Positions 26,162 through 37,117 of a DNA stretch of 64,000 nucleotides are shown in pieces; position 1 is the first letter of the stretch; every line of letters starts with the position of its first letter. Source of the stretch: Gammaproteobacteria bacterium. Its GTDB lineage: Bacteria > Pseudomonadota > Gammaproteobacteria > 21-64-14. Position numbers and translations under genes: made by a program. Location: positions 62,001-126,000 of the forward strand of contig JALUXX010000060.1 in assembly GCA_027013145.1 (NCBI GenBank), given 5' to 3'. The notes beneath the pieces were generated by a model that saw only the letters and a program-made list of their open reading frames with translations, did no database searches and was not told the origin of the DNA.

Positions 26162-27154
26162 ATGCGTCGCTACGATCCGTTCGACGGGTGCCGCACGGGC
26201 GGCGCGCCCGGGCCCGGCCGCAACCGGCGGCGGGCCGGGCAGCGCACGGCCGCGGAAGCCGACCGGCCCGACACCGTGGAGGAAGGCGTCGAGGAGCCCG
26301 TCGTTCCCGCGGCGCCCGAAGGTCCCACCGTCGATGCCACGCAACTCTACCTCAGCAAGATCGGCTTCTCGCCGCTGCTCAGCGCCGAGGAGGAAGTGCG
26401 CTACGCGCGTCTTGCGCAGCGCGGGGACGAGGCCGCACGCCGGCGCATGATCGAGAGCAATCTGCGGCTCGTGGTCAAGATCGCCAAGCGCTACATGAAC
26501 CGCGGCCTGCCGCTGCTCGACCTGATCGAGGAGGGCAACCTCGGCCTGATACACGCCGTCGAGAAGTTCGACCCGGAGCGCGGCTTCCGTTTCTCCACCT
26601 ATGCGACGTGGTGGATCCGCCAGGGGATCGAGCGGGCGCTGATGAACCAGACCCGCACCATCCGTCTGCCCATCCACGTGGTCAAGGAGATCAACCTCTA
26701 CCTGCGCGCCGCGCGCCATCTGGCCCAGCGTCTCGACCGCGAACCGACCCCGCAGGAGATCGCCGAGTTGCTGGATCGCCCGGCGCAGGAGGTGCAGCGT
26801 GCCCTGGGACTCAACGAGCGCACGGCCTCCGTCGACTCCCCGGTCGGCGACGACATGGAGCGCTCGTTGCTCGACACCCTGCCCGACGAGAACAACCCGG
26901 ACCCCTGCGAGCTGATCGAGGACGAAGATGTCCTCGTCAACCTGGATCAGTGGATGCGCACCCTGGACGCACGTCAGCGCGAGGTCGTCACGCGCCGCTT
27001 CGGCCTGCTCGGTTACGAGAAGGCGACGCTCGAGGAGGTCGGCCGGGAGATCGGCCTGACGCGCGAGCGCGTGCGCCAGATCGAACTCGAGGCCCTGCAA
27101 CGGCTGCGCCGACTGCTCGAGAACGCGGGGATCTCCTCGGCGGTGCTGCGCTGA
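26162..27154 (+). CDS. rpoS: stationary-phase sigma factor RpoS
   Basis: A 330-residue sigma-70-family factor: region 1.2 ([29 protein letters not shown]), region 2 ([57 protein letters not shown]), region 3 and region 4 ([30 protein letters not shown]). Its place after nlpD and its length fit RpoS, not RpoD. GGAGGAGG precedes the ATG. As in enterobacteria, an extra promoter inside nlpD is possible. Confidence 0.96.
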   Translation: MRRYDPFDGCRTGGAPGPGRNRRRAGQRTAAEADRPDTVEEGVEEPVVPAAPEGPTVDATQLYLSKIGFSPLLSAEEEVRYARLAQRGDEAARRRMIESNLRLVVKIAKRYMNRGLPLLDLIEEGNLGLIHAVEKFDPERGFRFSTYATWWIRQGIERALMNQTRTIRLPIHVVKEINLYLRAARHLAQRLDREPTPQEIAELLDRPAQEVQRALGLNERTASVDSPVGDDMERSLLDTLPDENNPDPCELIEDEDVLVNLDQWMRTLDARQREVVTRRFGLLGYEKATLEEVGREIGLTRERVRQIELEALQRLRRLLENAGISSAVLR

Positions 27155-27165
27155 GTCCGCGGCCC

Positions 27166-27537
27166 TCAGATCATCAGCAGCGCGGCCACCACGCGCCGCC
27201 CTTCGGCGCTGAGGATATTGAAGGTGCGGCAGGCCGCCGGGGTATCCATGATCTCGATCCCGATCCCGCGGGCGTGGACGGCGGCCAGCACCTGCGGGTG
27301 CGGGAAGCGCTGGCGCGCACCGGTGCCGAGCAGCACGATCTCCGGGTCCAGCGCGAGCAGGGGTTCGACGGCCGGCGCCGCGAGGTCCTCGAAGCGCTCC
27401 GGCGGCCAGTCCGGGATGATACGGTCGGGGCTGAGGATCAGACTGCGGGTGAACACACGGTCGCCGACGGTAATCCGCCCCGGGTCGTAGGCGCGCACCC
27501 GATGAGTCCCGTCGCCGGTCTCGAGACTGAGCTGCAT
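27166..27537 (-). CDS. Mth938-like (DUF498) domain protein
   Basis: A 123-residue protein of the Mth938/AAMDC family: YDPGRITVGDRVFTRSLILSPDRI, LLALDPEIVLLGTGARQRFP, then ARGIGIEIMDTPAACRTFNIL. Role unknown; relatives are near respiratory assembly genes. The ATG at 27537 follows GGAGGGAACGG. It is convergent with rpoS, 11 bases apart. Confidence 0.88.
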   Translation of the reverse strand: MQLSLETGDGTHRVRAYDPGRITVGDRVFTRSLILSPDRIIPDWPPERFEDLAAPAVEPLLALDPEIVLLGTGARQRFPHPQVLAAVHARGIGIEIMDTPAACRTFNILSAEGRRVVAALLMI

Positions 27538-27703
27538 CCGTTCCCTTCCCTCCGCGCCGGATAGTATAACGCCGGTGTCGGCCGTCGCCGGCGGGCGCAT
27601 TGACACGGACCGCGGCGTCTCTTACATTCCCATTTTATTAACAGTCGGTTAGGTCGAACTCCCGGCGGCGGCCGCGGGGGCGTGATCGGGCCGGCGACGC
27701 GCG

Positions 27704-28969
27704 GTGTGCGTGACGGGACCCTCCCGGCGGGAGGGCGGAACCTCGGCCCGGACCAATGCCTTGCAGGACGACTTCCCCAGGATCAAGCGTCTTCCACCCT
27801 ACGTCTTCAACATCGTCAACGAGCTGAAGGCGCAGGCGCGCGCGCGCGGCGAGGACATCGTCGATTTCGGCATGGGCAACCCCGACCGGCCCACGCCGCG
27901 ACATATCGTCGAGAAGCTCGTCGAGGTGGCCCGGCGCGAGGATACCCACCGTTACTCGCTCTCGCGCGGCATCCCGCGCCTGCGCCGCGCCATCTGCAAC
28001 TGGTACCGCACCCGCTACGGGGTCGACCTCGACCCCGAGACCGAGGCGATCGTCACCATCGGCTCGAAGGAGGGGCTGGCGCACCTGGCCCTGGCCACCG
28101 TGGGGCCCGGCGATGCGGTGCTGGTGCCCAACCCGGCCTATCCGATCCATCCCTACGGCTTCGTCATCGCCGGGGCGGACATCCGCCACGTGCCGCTGGT
28201 TCCGGGCGTGGACTTCTTCGCCGAGCTGGAAAAGGCGATCCAGGATTCCTGGCCGCGGCCGAAGATGCTGGTGTTGAACTTCCCCTGCAACCCGACCACC
28301 CAGTGCGTGGACCTGGAGTTCTTCCGCAAGGTCGTGGCGGTGGCGCGCGAGCACGGGATCTGGGTGATCAACGACCTCGCCTACGCCGATCTGGTCTTCG
28401 ACGGCTATACCGCACCGTCCGTCCTGCAGGTGCCGGGGGCGGCGGAGGTGGCGGTGGAGTTCTTCACGCTCTCGAAGAGCTACAATATGCCCGGGTGGCG
28501 CGTGGGCTTCATGTGCGGCAACCGGGAACTGGTGGCGGCGCTCGCGCGCATGAAGTCCTATCTCGACTACGGGATGTTCACCCCCATCCAGGTGGCGGCG
28601 ATCGCCGCCCTCGAGGGACCGCAGGAGTGCGTGCGCGAGATCGCCGAGACCTACCGGCGCCGGCGCGACGTGCTCTGCGACGGCCTCAACGCCGCCGGCT
28701 GGGCCGTCGAGCCGCCGCAGGCCACCATGTTCGTGTGGGCGCCGATCCCGGAGCGTTACCGGGCGCTGGGCTCGCTCGAGTTCTCCAAGAAACTCCTTGC
28801 CGAGGCCAAGGTCGCGGTCTCGCCGGGGATCGGCTTCGGCAGCTATGGGGACGACCACGTGCGCTTCGGACTGATCGAAAACGAACACCGGACCCGCCAG
28901 GCGGTGCGCTGCATCCGCGACATGTTCCGCGCCGACGGGCGGCGCGCCGCGGCCGGGGGCGGGGCGTGA
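27704..28969 (+). CDS. alaC: class I/II aminotransferase AlaC-type
   Basis: A PLP enzyme of about 421 residues that makes alanine or a related amino acid by transamination. Motifs: [43 protein letters not shown], and the PLP lysine in [14 protein letters not shown]. The GTG at 27704 is used; the first 19 residues are weakly supported and a TTG at 27761 is possible. Its stop overlaps the hom start, as in many gammaproteobacteria. Confidence 0.93.
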   Translation: MCVTGPSRREGGTSARTNALQDDFPRIKRLPPYVFNIVNELKAQARARGEDIVDFGMGNPDRPTPRHIVEKLVEVARREDTHRYSLSRGIPRLRRAICNWYRTRYGVDLDPETEAIVTIGSKEGLAHLALATVGPGDAVLVPNPAYPIHPYGFVIAGADIRHVPLVPGVDFFAELEKAIQDSWPRPKMLVLNFPCNPTTQCVDLEFFRKVVAVAREHGIWVINDLAYADLVFDGYTAPSVLQVPGAAEVAVEFFTLSKSYNMPGWRVGFMCGNRELVAALARMKSYLDYGMFTPIQVAAIAALEGPQECVREIAETYRRRRDVLCDGLNAAGWAVEPPQATMFVWAPIPERYRALGSLEFSKKLLAEAKVAVSPGIGFGSYGDDHVRFGLIENEHRTRQAVRCIRDMFRADGRRAAAGGGA

Positions 28970-30279
28970 AGCCGGTCAACGTCGGTCTCCTGGGACTGGG
29001 GACGGTGGGCGGGGGCACGGTGAATGTGCTGCAGCGCAACGCCCACGAGATCACCCGCCGCGCCGGGCGCGGGATCCGCGTGAGCTGCGCGGCGGCGCGC
29101 GACCTCAACCGCCCGCGTCATTGCAACACGGAGGGGATCCGGCTCAGCGTCGATCCGTACTCCGTAGTCGACGATCCCGAGGTGCAGATCGTCGTCGAGC
29201 TGATCGGCGGCGTGGAGCTGGCGCGCGAGCTGATCCTGCGGGCGATCGCCAACGGCCGTCACGTGGTGACCGCCAACAAGGCGCTCATCGCACTCCACGG
29301 CAACGAGCTGTTCGCCGCGGCGCGCGAGCGCGGTGTCATGGTCGCCTTCGAGGCGGCGGTCGCCGGCGGCATCCCGATCATCAAGGCCGTGCGCGAGGGG
29401 CTCGCGGGCAACCGCATCGAGTGGCTGGCCGGGATCATCAACGGCACCTGCAACTACGTCCTCACCGCGATGCGCGACGAGGGCCGTGAGTTCGACGAGG
29501 TCCTGGCTGACGCTCAGCGCCTCGGCTACGCCGAGGCCGATCCGGCCTTCGACGTCGACGGCATCGACGCCGCGCACAAGCTCACCATCCTCGCCTCCAT
29601 CGCCTTCGGCATCCCGCTGCAGTTCGAGCGCCTGCATGTGGAGGGGATCCGTCACATCGCCCGCACCGATGTCGTCTACGCGGAGGAACTCGGCTACCGG
29701 ATCAAGCACCTGGGCTTCGCGCGCACCACGACGCAGGGAATCGAGCTGCGCGTGCACCCGACGCTGATCCCGTACCGCCGGCTGATCGCCAACGTCGACG
29801 GGGTCATGAACGCGATCCTGGTCAAGGGCGATGCCGTCGGCCCGACGCTCTACTACGGCGCCGGGGCCGGCGCCGAGCCGACCGCATCGGCGGTGGTGGC
29901 CGATCTGGTCGATGTCGTGCGCGCGCTCACCTCGGACCCCGAGAACCGCGTGCCGCACCTCGCCTTCCAGCCCGACGCCTTGGCCGATACGCCGATCCTG
30001 CCCATGGAGGCGGTGGAGACGGCGTATTATCTGCGCCTGCAGGCGCTCGATCGGCCCGGTGTGCTCGCGGACGTGACCCGCATCCTGGGCGAGCGCGGGA
30101 TCAGCATCGAGGCCATGGTGCAGAAGGAGCCGGTCGAGGGACAGGACGACGTCCCGGTGATCCTGCTCACCCAGCGCGTGCGCGAAGGGCAGATGAACGA
30201 CGCCATCCAGCACATCGAGCGCCTCGACTCGGTCACCGCCCCGGTGACCCGCATCCGGGTGGAGGGGCTCGGGCGCTGA
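28966..30279 (+). CDS. hom: homoserine dehydrogenase
   Basis: A 437-residue NAD(P)-dependent enzyme reducing aspartate semialdehyde to homoserine for threonine and methionine. NAD site [14 protein letters not shown]; catalytic domain with [40 protein letters not shown]-terminal ACT domain from about residue 355 ([23 protein letters not shown]) for feedback by threonine. The GTG start overlaps alaC by 4 bases. Confidence 0.96.
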   Translation: MKPVNVGLLGLGTVGGGTVNVLQRNAHEITRRAGRGIRVSCAAARDLNRPRHCNTEGIRLSVDPYSVVDDPEVQIVVELIGGVELARELILRAIANGRHVVTANKALIALHGNELFAAARERGVMVAFEAAVAGGIPIIKAVREGLAGNRIEWLAGIINGTCNYVLTAMRDEGREFDEVLADAQRLGYAEADPAFDVDGIDAAHKLTILASIAFGIPLQFERLHVEGIRHIARTDVVYAEELGYRIKHLGFARTTTQGIELRVHPTLIPYRRLIANVDGVMNAILVKGDAVGPTLYYGAGAGAEPTASAVVADLVDVVRALTSDPENRVPHLAFQPDALADTPILPMEAVETAYYLRLQALDRPGVLADVTRILGERGISIEAMVQKEPVEGQDDVPVILLTQRVREGQMNDAIQHIERLDSVTAPVTRIRVEGLGR

Positions 30280-30355
30280 GGCCCGTCGCCCGCGTGACCG
30301 TCACAATCCGGCGGCGCCGGCGGGGCCGGCGCAGCGCCGCGGAGGAGTGCATACG

Positions 30356-31435
30356 ATGCCGTTTCGTCCCCGCTACACCGGGCTGATCGACAAGTACCGC
30401 GACCGTCTCCCGGTGCGCGACGACACCCGCGTCATCAGCCTCGGCGAGGGCAACACGCCGCTGATCCGCCTCAATCACGTCCCCGGAGACATCGGTTGCG
30501 CGATCGACCTCTACGTCAAGTACGAGGGGCTCAATCCGACCGGTTCCTTCAAGGACCGGGGGATGACGATGGCGGTGACCAAGGCGGTCGAGGAGGGCAG
30601 CCGCGCGGTGATCTGCGCGAGCACCGGCAACACCTCGGCCTCGGCCGCCGCCTACGCCGCGCGCGCCGGCATCCGCGCCTTCGTCCTCATTCCCGAGGGC
30701 AAGATCGCGCTCGGCAAACTGGCGCAGGCGATGATGCACGGGGCGGTGGTGCTGCAGATCCGGGGCAACTTCGACGCCGGGATGCGCCTGGTCAAGGAGG
30801 TCGCCGCCGAGGCCCCGGTGACCATCGTCAATTCGATCAACCCGTTCCGTCTCCAGGGGCAGAAGACCGCCGCCTTCGAGATCATCGAGGAGCTGGAGTG
30901 CGCGCCGGACTACCACTGCCTGCCGGTGGGCAACGCCGGCAACATCAGCGCGCACTGGCTCGGCTATCGCGAGTACTACGAGCACGGTATCGTCAACAGC
31001 CGGCCGGTGATGGTCGGCTATCAGGCGAGCGGCGCCGCGCCGTTCCTGCGCGGGGCGATGGTCGACCATCCGGAGACCGTCGCCACCGCCATCCGCATCG
31101 GACACCCGCAGTCCTGGGACAAGGCCTGGACGGCGCAGAAGGAGTCCGGCGGCTGGTTCGACGAATGCAGCGACGAGGAGATCCTCGCCGCCCAGCGCCT
31201 GCTCGCCGGGCGCGAGGGGATCTTCTGCGAACCGGCTTCCGCCACCTCGGTGGCCGGCGCGCTGCGCGACGCCCGCGCCGGGCGCATCCCGGCCGGGAGC
31301 AAGGTCGTGTGCACGCTCACGGGCCACGGGCTCAAGGACCCGGACATCGCGATCGCCCAGTGCGGCGATCGCGTGACGACCGTCCCGGCGGAACTCGAGG
31401 CGGTGCGCGGCGCCATCCTCGACCGGCTGGAGTAG
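30356..31435 (+). CDS. thrC: threonine synthase
   Basis: A 359-residue PLP enzyme converting phosphohomoserine to threonine. SLGEGNTPLIRL, the PLP lysine in GLNPTGSFKDRGMT, and the phosphate loop VGNAGNISAHW are visible. It is the short ThrC class. ATG 30356 lies 8 bases after GGAGGAG; a GTG at 30347 overlaps that site. The aminotransferase, hom and thrC form one amino-acid operon. Confidence 0.96.
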   Translation: MPFRPRYTGLIDKYRDRLPVRDDTRVISLGEGNTPLIRLNHVPGDIGCAIDLYVKYEGLNPTGSFKDRGMTMAVTKAVEEGSRAVICASTGNTSASAAAYAARAGIRAFVLIPEGKIALGKLAQAMMHGAVVLQIRGNFDAGMRLVKEVAAEAPVTIVNSINPFRLQGQKTAAFEIIEELECAPDYHCLPVGNAGNISAHWLGYREYYEHGIVNSRPVMVGYQASGAAPFLRGAMVDHPETVATAIRIGHPQSWDKAWTAQKESGGWFDECSDEEILAAQRLLAGREGIFCEPASATSVAGALRDARAGRIPAGSKVVCTLTGHGLKDPDIAIAQCGDRVTTVPAELEAVRGAILDRLE

Positions 31436-31442
31436 AGGTGCG

Positions 31443-32558
31443 ATGTTCCGGCGGCGCACGCGCGGCGCCGGGACCGGGGCCGGCGCCCCGGTGACCGTGC
31501 TGTTCGTGCCGGGTCTCGCCCGGGGGCCGGCCGCGCTCGGGGACGACCTCTCTCCGCCGGGTCCGGGCGCGGTCCGGGCTTCGACTCCGACGCTGCCCGC
31601 GCTCGGTACCCTATTGGCGGCCGCGACGCCGGTCGCGGTCCCGGTCGCGGGTGAGACGGCGACGCTGCTGCACCTGTTCGGGCTCCCGGACGCCGTGGCG
31701 GGCGCCGCGGCCGGTGCCGCCTACTGCCGGATGGGGGAGGACACGCCTCCCGAATCGGGCTCCCGGGGTTGGTGGCTGCGCGCGGATCCGGTCCACCTCG
31801 AGGCCGACCGCGACGCCCTCGTCCTGCGCCCCGGGGTGGTGCCGACGGCGGCGGAGGCGGGGGCGATGGCGGACGGTCTGAACCGCGAGTTGTTCGGCCC
31901 GGCGGGGATGGCGCTGGAGGTCTGCGCGCCCGGGCGCTGGTACCTGAGCCTGTCCGGCGACCCTCGGATCCGCACGGTGCCGCCGGGCGAGCCGGAGGCC
32001 GCCGCCGCGGCACCGGGCCTGCCGCAGGGGCCGGGGGCCCGGTGCTGGCGCCGGTTGCTCAACGAGGCGCAGATGCTGCTGCATGCGGACCCCGCCAATG
32101 CGACGCGGGTGCGCAACGGGCTGCCGCCCGTCAACAGCCTGTGGTTTTGGGGGGCGGGGACCGCCGCGGCGCTCCCAGAGCGCAGGGGGCGGGTCTTCGG
32201 TGGCGGTGCGTTGGGGCGGGGCCTTGCCCGCTGCGCCGGGGTGCCTCACCATCCGTCGGTCGCGGCGGCGGCGCACGACGCGCTCGCCACCGACCCGGGG
32301 GAATGGTATCTCATCGTATGCGGCGCGTTGCGGGCGGCATGGGAACGCGGCGACCGGCAGGCGCAGGCCGCGGCACTCGATGCGCTGGAACGGGACTGGT
32401 TCGTGCCGCTGTGCACGCGCCTGCGTGCGGAGCGGGGCCTGCAGGTCCGGTTGTACACGGGCGACGGGCGGGCCTGGGTCCTGGGGCGACCGGGGCGCTG
32501 GCTCCGGGAGGCGGCACGGCGGCGCGCATTGGATGAATTCTTCCTAATTAACCAATGA
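31443..32558 (+). CDS. rpfE: RpfE-type phosphoglycerate-mutase-like protein
   Basis: A 371-residue protein of a gammaproteobacterial family called regulatory protein RpfE and usually found before recJ. Landmarks are WWLRADPVHLEADRDALVL, LLNEAQMLLHADPANATR and PPVNSLWFWGAGT. It resembles the alkaline-phosphatase fold of cofactor-independent mutases but without an evident metal set. Function is unproven. It follows thrC by 7 bases. Confidence 0.8.
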   Translation: MFRRRTRGAGTGAGAPVTVLFVPGLARGPAALGDDLSPPGPGAVRASTPTLPALGTLLAAATPVAVPVAGETATLLHLFGLPDAVAGAAAGAAYCRMGEDTPPESGSRGWWLRADPVHLEADRDALVLRPGVVPTAAEAGAMADGLNRELFGPAGMALEVCAPGRWYLSLSGDPRIRTVPPGEPEAAAAAPGLPQGPGARCWRRLLNEAQMLLHADPANATRVRNGLPPVNSLWFWGAGTAAALPERRGRVFGGGALGRGLARCAGVPHHPSVAAAAHDALATDPGEWYLIVCGALRAAWERGDRQAQAAALDALERDWFVPLCTRLRAERGLQVRLYTGDGRAWVLGRPGRWLREAARRRALDEFFLINQ

Positions 32559-32576
32559 ATACGTAAAACTGATAAT
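32548..32576 (+). promoter_or_regulatory. candidate sigma-70 promoter for recJ
   Basis: An AT-rich stretch at the rpfE end carries TTAACC (32548-32553), a 17-base spacer and GATAAT (32571-32576). The -10 matches consensus at five of six bases. The recJ ATG is at 32604, so the leader would be very short (about 20 bases). Confidence 0.5.
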
Positions 32577-32603
32577 GTTGTACTTAAGAATCTGGGTGGT
32601 CTG

Positions 32604-34334
32604 ATGGCGGGTGCAGGTCCGCGGATCGTGCGGCGCGCATCCGGGCGCGGCGACGCGTTGCCGGACGACCTGCACCCGGTGTTGCGGCGTGTCTATGCCG
32701 CACGCGGCCTGCGCGGCCCCGAGGAACTGAGCCTCTCGCTCGACCGGCTGCTCGCGCCGGAGGCCGTGTACGGAATGGAGGCGGGCGCAGAGCTGCTCGC
32801 CGGGGCCGTGCAGTCGGGCGCCCGCATCCTGCTGGTCGGCGACTTCGACGCCGACGGCGCCACGAGCTGTGCGGTCGGCGTCCTGGGGCTCCGCGCCCTG
32901 GGCGCCGAGACGGTGCATTACCTGGTTCCGAATCGTTTCGAGTACGGGTACGGCTTGAGCCCGGAACTGGTCACGGTCGCCGCCGATTGGCGGCCGGACC
33001 TGCTGGTGACGGTCGACAACGGCACGGCCAGCCGCGCCGGGGTTCTCGAGGCGCAGCGACGGGGGATCCGGGTGCTGGTGACCGACCATCACCTGCCCGC
33101 GCCCGAATTGCCGCCGGCGGATGCGATCGTCAATCCCAATCTGGTGGAAGGATCGGCCGCGCGCAACCTCGCGGGCGTGGGGGTGATCTTCTACGTCCTG
33201 CTCGCGGTGCGCGCACGCCTGCGCGCGGCGGGCTGGTTCCGGCGCCGCGGCATCGAGCCCCCCAAGCTCGCGGCGTTGCTCGACCTGGTGGCGCTCGGGA
33301 CCGTCGCGGATCTCGTCCCGCTCGACTACAACAACCGCATCCTCGTCGCCCAGGGGCTGGCCCGGATCCGTGCGGGGCGCTGCCGCCCGGGGCTGGCGGC
33401 CCTGCTGGATATCGCGGGGCGCCGCCGCCGCGCCGCGGTGGCCGCCGATCTCGCCTTCGCCGCCGCGCCGCGGCTCAACGCCGCCGGGAGACTGGAGGAC
33501 ATGGCGCTCGGCATCGAGTGCCTGCTCGCCGCCGATACGGATGCGGCACAGGCGATGGCCGCGCGCCTGGACGCGTTCAACCGCGAGCGCCGCGCGATCG
33601 AGCACGAGATGCACGCGCAGGCCCTGGAGACGCTCGAGAGCCTGCCGCGCGAGGGACCGGAGGAGGAAGGCCTGCCTGCCGGCCTGTGCCTGTTCGATCC
33701 GCGCTGGCACCAGGGGGTGATCGGCATCCTCGCCGCGCGCATCCGCGAGCGGTTCCACCGCCCGGTCATCGCGCTGGCGCCGGCGGGGGACCTGCTCAAG
33801 GGGTCGGCGCGCTCGGTGCCCGGCCTCCATATCCGCGACACGCTCGAGGCGGTGGCGGCGCGCAACCCGGGGATCATCGAACGCTTCGGGGGCCACGCGA
33901 TGGCCGCGGGACTCACTCTCGCGCCGGATCGGCTCGCGGCGCTGCAGGCGGCGTTCGCCGCCGAGGTCGACCGGCGCCTGGCACCGGAGGATCGCGGCGG
34001 GACCCTGCTTACCGACGGCGCGCTGGCGGCCGCGGAACTCGACCTCGGGACGGCGCAGGCGCTGCGCGAGGCCGGTCCCTGGGGGCAGGGCTTCCCGGAG
34101 CCGCGCTTCGACGGCGAGTTCGAAGTCCTCGACCAGCGGGTGGTCGGTGAGGCGCACCTCAAGCTCACCGTCCGGCCGCTGGACGGCGCGCGCTGCGTCG
34201 ACGCCATCGCGTTCCGCACCCCCGCCCCGGAGCGGGCGCTGTGCCGCGTGCGCCTGGCCTATCGGCTGGACGTCAACGAGTACCGCGGAAGCCGCAGCGC
34301 GCAGCTCCTCGTCGAGCGCATCGAGGCGCTGTAG
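32604..34334 (+). CDS. recJ: single-strand-specific exonuclease RecJ
   Basis: A 576-residue 5'-3' exonuclease for single-stranded DNA in recombination and mismatch repair. DHH-domain motifs are [17 protein letters not shown] and VTDHHLP; the DHHA1 domain has GGHAMAAG near residue 432, followed by a C-terminal OB-like region. A canonical RecJ uses DYDVDG; the DFDADG variant keeps all three acids. Length matches the family. Confidence 0.96.
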   Translation: MAGAGPRIVRRASGRGDALPDDLHPVLRRVYAARGLRGPEELSLSLDRLLAPEAVYGMEAGAELLAGAVQSGARILLVGDFDADGATSCAVGVLGLRALGAETVHYLVPNRFEYGYGLSPELVTVAADWRPDLLVTVDNGTASRAGVLEAQRRGIRVLVTDHHLPAPELPPADAIVNPNLVEGSAARNLAGVGVIFYVLLAVRARLRAAGWFRRRGIEPPKLAALLDLVALGTVADLVPLDYNNRILVAQGLARIRAGRCRPGLAALLDIAGRRRRAAVAADLAFAAAPRLNAAGRLEDMALGIECLLAADTDAAQAMAARLDAFNRERRAIEHEMHAQALETLESLPREGPEEEGLPAGLCLFDPRWHQGVIGILAARIRERFHRPVIALAPAGDLLKGSARSVPGLHIRDTLEAVAARNPGIIERFGGHAMAAGLTLAPDRLAALQAAFAAEVDRRLAPEDRGGTLLTDGALAAAELDLGTAQALREAGPWGQGFPEPRFDGEFEVLDQRVVGEAHLKLTVRPLDGARCVDAIAFRTPAPERALCRVRLAYRLDVNEYRGSRSAQLLVERIEAL

Positions 34335-34416
34335 GCGCGGCGGACGAGTGGTGTATCATGGCGCGCCGGACGCCGGCCGGGCCGCGGCCGCGCGCGGCCT
34401 GGAGATCGCATCCGCC

Positions 34417-35515
34417 ATGCTGGAAGTCAATCCCGTACTGCATCACGTCGAAGACCTGGAAGGACGCCTCGACGTCCTTAGGGGGTATCTTTGACTACGA
34501 TGCGCGGCGCGAGCGCCTGGCGGAGGTCCGGCGCGAACTCGAGCAACCCGAGGTCTGGCAGGACCCGGAACGCGCGCAGGCCCTCGGTCGCGAGCGCGCG
34601 CGCCTCGAAGAGGAGGTCGGCGTCATCGACGAGGTGGGCGCCGGGCTGCGCGAGGCCCGCGAGCTGCTCGAACTGGCGGCCGCCGAGGACGACGGCGAGA
34701 CCTTGGAGGCGGTGACGCGCGACCTGGAGCGCGCCGAGGAGCGTGTGGCGGCCCTGGAGTTCCGCCGCATGTTCTCCGGCGAGATGGACGCCAAAAACGC
34801 CTTCCTCGACATCCAGTCGGGTTCCGGCGGCACCGAGGCGCAGGACTGGGCCGAGATGCTGCTGCGCATGTACCTGCGCTGGGCCGAGCGGCGCGGTTTC
34901 ACTACCGAGCTGATCGAGGTCTCGCCGGGCGAGGTCGCGGGCATCAAGAGCGCGACGGTCAAGGTCGAGGGGGCCTATGCCTACGGCTGGCTGCGCACCG
35001 AGACCGGTGTGCACCGCTTGGTGCGTAAGTCGCCGTTCGATTCGGGCAACCGCCGGCATACCTCGTTCGCGGCGGTGTTCGTCTCGCCCGAGGTGGACGA
35101 CGACCTCGAGGTCGAGATCAACCCGGCCGATCTGCGCATCGACGTCTATCGTGCCAGCGGTGCGGGCGGCCAGCATGTCAACCGCACCGAATCGGCGGTG
35201 CGCATCACCCATCACCCGACCGGGATCGTGGTACAGTGCCAGAACGATCGCTCGCAGCACAAGAACAAGGCGACGGCCATGAAACAGCTCAAGGCCAAGC
35301 TCTACGAGCTGGAGATGCAGAAGCGCCGTGCCGCGCAACAGGCGGTGGAGGACAGCAAGGCCGACATCGGCTGGGGCAGCCAGATCCGCTCCTACGTGCT
35401 CGACCAGTCGCGGATCAAGGACCTGCGCACCGGGGTCGAGACGGGCAATCCGCAGGCGGTGCTCGACGGCGACCTCGACGCCTTCATCGAGGCCAGCCTG
35501 AAGGCGGGGGTATAG
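34417..35515 (+). CDS. prfB: peptide chain release factor 2 (programmed +1 frameshift)
   Basis: RF2 ends translation at UAA and UGA. The frame opens at ATG 34417, reads 25 codons to an in-frame TGA at 34492-34494, and continues in the +1 frame from GAC 34493 to 35515, giving 365 residues. The continued frame has SPF (stop-codon recognition), [10 protein letters not shown] (GGQ peptidyl-transfer motif) and a normal C-terminus. lysS follows after 34 bases. Confidence 0.97.
34480..34495 (+). promoter_or_regulatory. prfB: prfB autoregulatory frameshift site
   Basis: An internal Shine-Dalgarno AGGGGG (34480-34485) is followed by TAT, the slippery CTT and the stop TGA with C after it. This is the classic RF2 site: low RF2 lets the ribosome slip +1 and make more RF2. 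The arrangement is the same as in E. coli. Confidence 0.97.
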
Positions 35516-35549
35516 CGCCCGCGCGCGGCCGGCGGCGGGACGGGGCGTG

Positions 35550-37034
35550 ATGGACGAGAGCGACGACAACCGGCTGATCGCCGAACGGCGGGCGAAGCTC
35601 GCGGCGCTGCGCGCGCGCGGCCCCGCCTTCCCCAACGACTTCCGCCGCGACGCCCTCGCCGCCGACCTGCATCGGGTGTTCGGTGCGATGGACGCCGACC
35701 GTCTCGAGGTCGAGGCGCCGCGCGTTCAGGTGGCCGGGCGCATGATGGCCAAGCGCGTCATGGGCAAGGCGAGCTTTCTGCACCTGCAGGACATGAGCGG
35801 GCGGATTCAGGCCTTCCTGCAACGCGACGCATTGCCCGAGGGCGTCTACGCCGATTTCAAGACCTGGGACGTGGGTGACATCGTCGGCGTCGAGGGGCGG
35901 CTGTTCCGCACCCGTACCGGGGAGCTGACGGTGCGTGCCGAACGGGCGCGGCTGCTGGTCAAGGCACTGCGTCCGCTGCCGGAGAAATTCCACGGCCTGA
36001 CCGATCAGGAGCTGCGCTACCGGCGGCGCTACGTCGACCTGGTCATGAACGAGTCGACGCGCCGTATCTTCCGCCTGCGCAGCGAGATCGTGCGCTTCCT
36101 GCGCCATTTCCTGGATCGGCGCGGTTTCATCGAGGTCGAGACGCCGATGATGCAGGCGGTGCCCGGGGGGGCGACGGCGCGGCCCTTCGTGACCCACCAC
36201 AACGCCCTGGACATGGATCTCTATCTGCGCATCGCCCCCGAGCTGTATCTCAAGCGGCTGGTGGTCGGCGGCCTCGAGAGGGTCTACGAACTCAACCGCA
36301 ACTTCCGCAACGAAGGCGTGTCGACGCGGCACAATCCCGAGTTCACGATGCTGGAGTTCTATCAGGCCTACGCCGGCTACGAGGACCTGATGGACCTGAC
36401 CGAGACCTTGCTGCGCGATATGGCCGTCGCCCTGCTCGGGAGCGCCGTGGTGCGTTATCAGGGCCGCGAGTACGACCTCGGCCGCCCGTTCCGGCGCCTG
36501 ACGGTGCGGGCGGCGTTGCGGGAGTTCAATCCGGAACTGGCCGGCGCCGCGGTCGACGATGCGCAGGCCCTGCGCGGTCTGTGCGCCCGCCACGGGCTCC
36601 CCATCGACCCCCGTCACGGCGTCGGGCGCATGCAGATGGAATTGTTCGAGAAGACGGTGGAGCCGAATCTCGACGATCCGACCTTCATCACCGCCTATCC
36701 GACCGAGGTCTCGCCCCTGGCGCGGCGCAACGACGCCGATCCCACGGTCACGGACCGCTTCGAACTCATCGTGGGCGGGCGCGAGATCGCCAACGGCTTT
36801 TCGGAGTTGAACGATCCCGAGGACCAGGCCGAGCGCTTCCGCCTGCAGGCGCAGGAGAAGGCCGCGGGCGACGAGGAGGCGATGCACTACGACGCGGACT
36901 ACATTCGGGCGCTGGAATACGGGTTGCCGCCGACGGCGGGCGAGGGCATCGGTGTCGACCGGCTGGTGATGCTGTTCGCCGACGCACCCTCGATCCGCGA
37001 CGTGTTGTTGTTTCCCCATATGCGCCCGGAGTGA
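35550..37034 (+). CDS. lysS: lysyl-tRNA synthetase, class II
   Basis: A 494-residue enzyme with an N-terminal OB anticodon-binding domain (about 55-145, [23 protein letters not shown]) and a class II core: [15 protein letters not shown] (motif 1), [23 protein letters not shown] (motif 2), [13 protein letters not shown] (motif 3). ATG 35550 is preferred to the GTG immediately before it. It lies in the usual prfB-lysS pair. Confidence 0.97.
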   Translation: MDESDDNRLIAERRAKLAALRARGPAFPNDFRRDALAADLHRVFGAMDADRLEVEAPRVQVAGRMMAKRVMGKASFLHLQDMSGRIQAFLQRDALPEGVYADFKTWDVGDIVGVEGRLFRTRTGELTVRAERARLLVKALRPLPEKFHGLTDQELRYRRRYVDLVMNESTRRIFRLRSEIVRFLRHFLDRRGFIEVETPMMQAVPGGATARPFVTHHNALDMDLYLRIAPELYLKRLVVGGLERVYELNRNFRNEGVSTRHNPEFTMLEFYQAYAGYEDLMDLTETLLRDMAVALLGSAVVRYQGREYDLGRPFRRLTVRAALREFNPELAGAAVDDAQALRGLCARHGLPIDPRHGVGRMQMELFEKTVEPNLDDPTFITAYPTEVSPLARRNDADPTVTDRFELIVGGREIANGFSELNDPEDQAERFRLQAQEKAAGDEEAMHYDADYIRALEYGLPPTAGEGIGVDRLVMLFADAPSIRDVLLFPHMRPE

Positions 37035-37117
37035 CCCGGCGGTAGGCGGGCGGCAAGCGGGAGGTGAGCGGGCGGTGGACCGGCGTTCGACCGCGCGGGA
37101 GGCGCCGGGGGGCGGGC

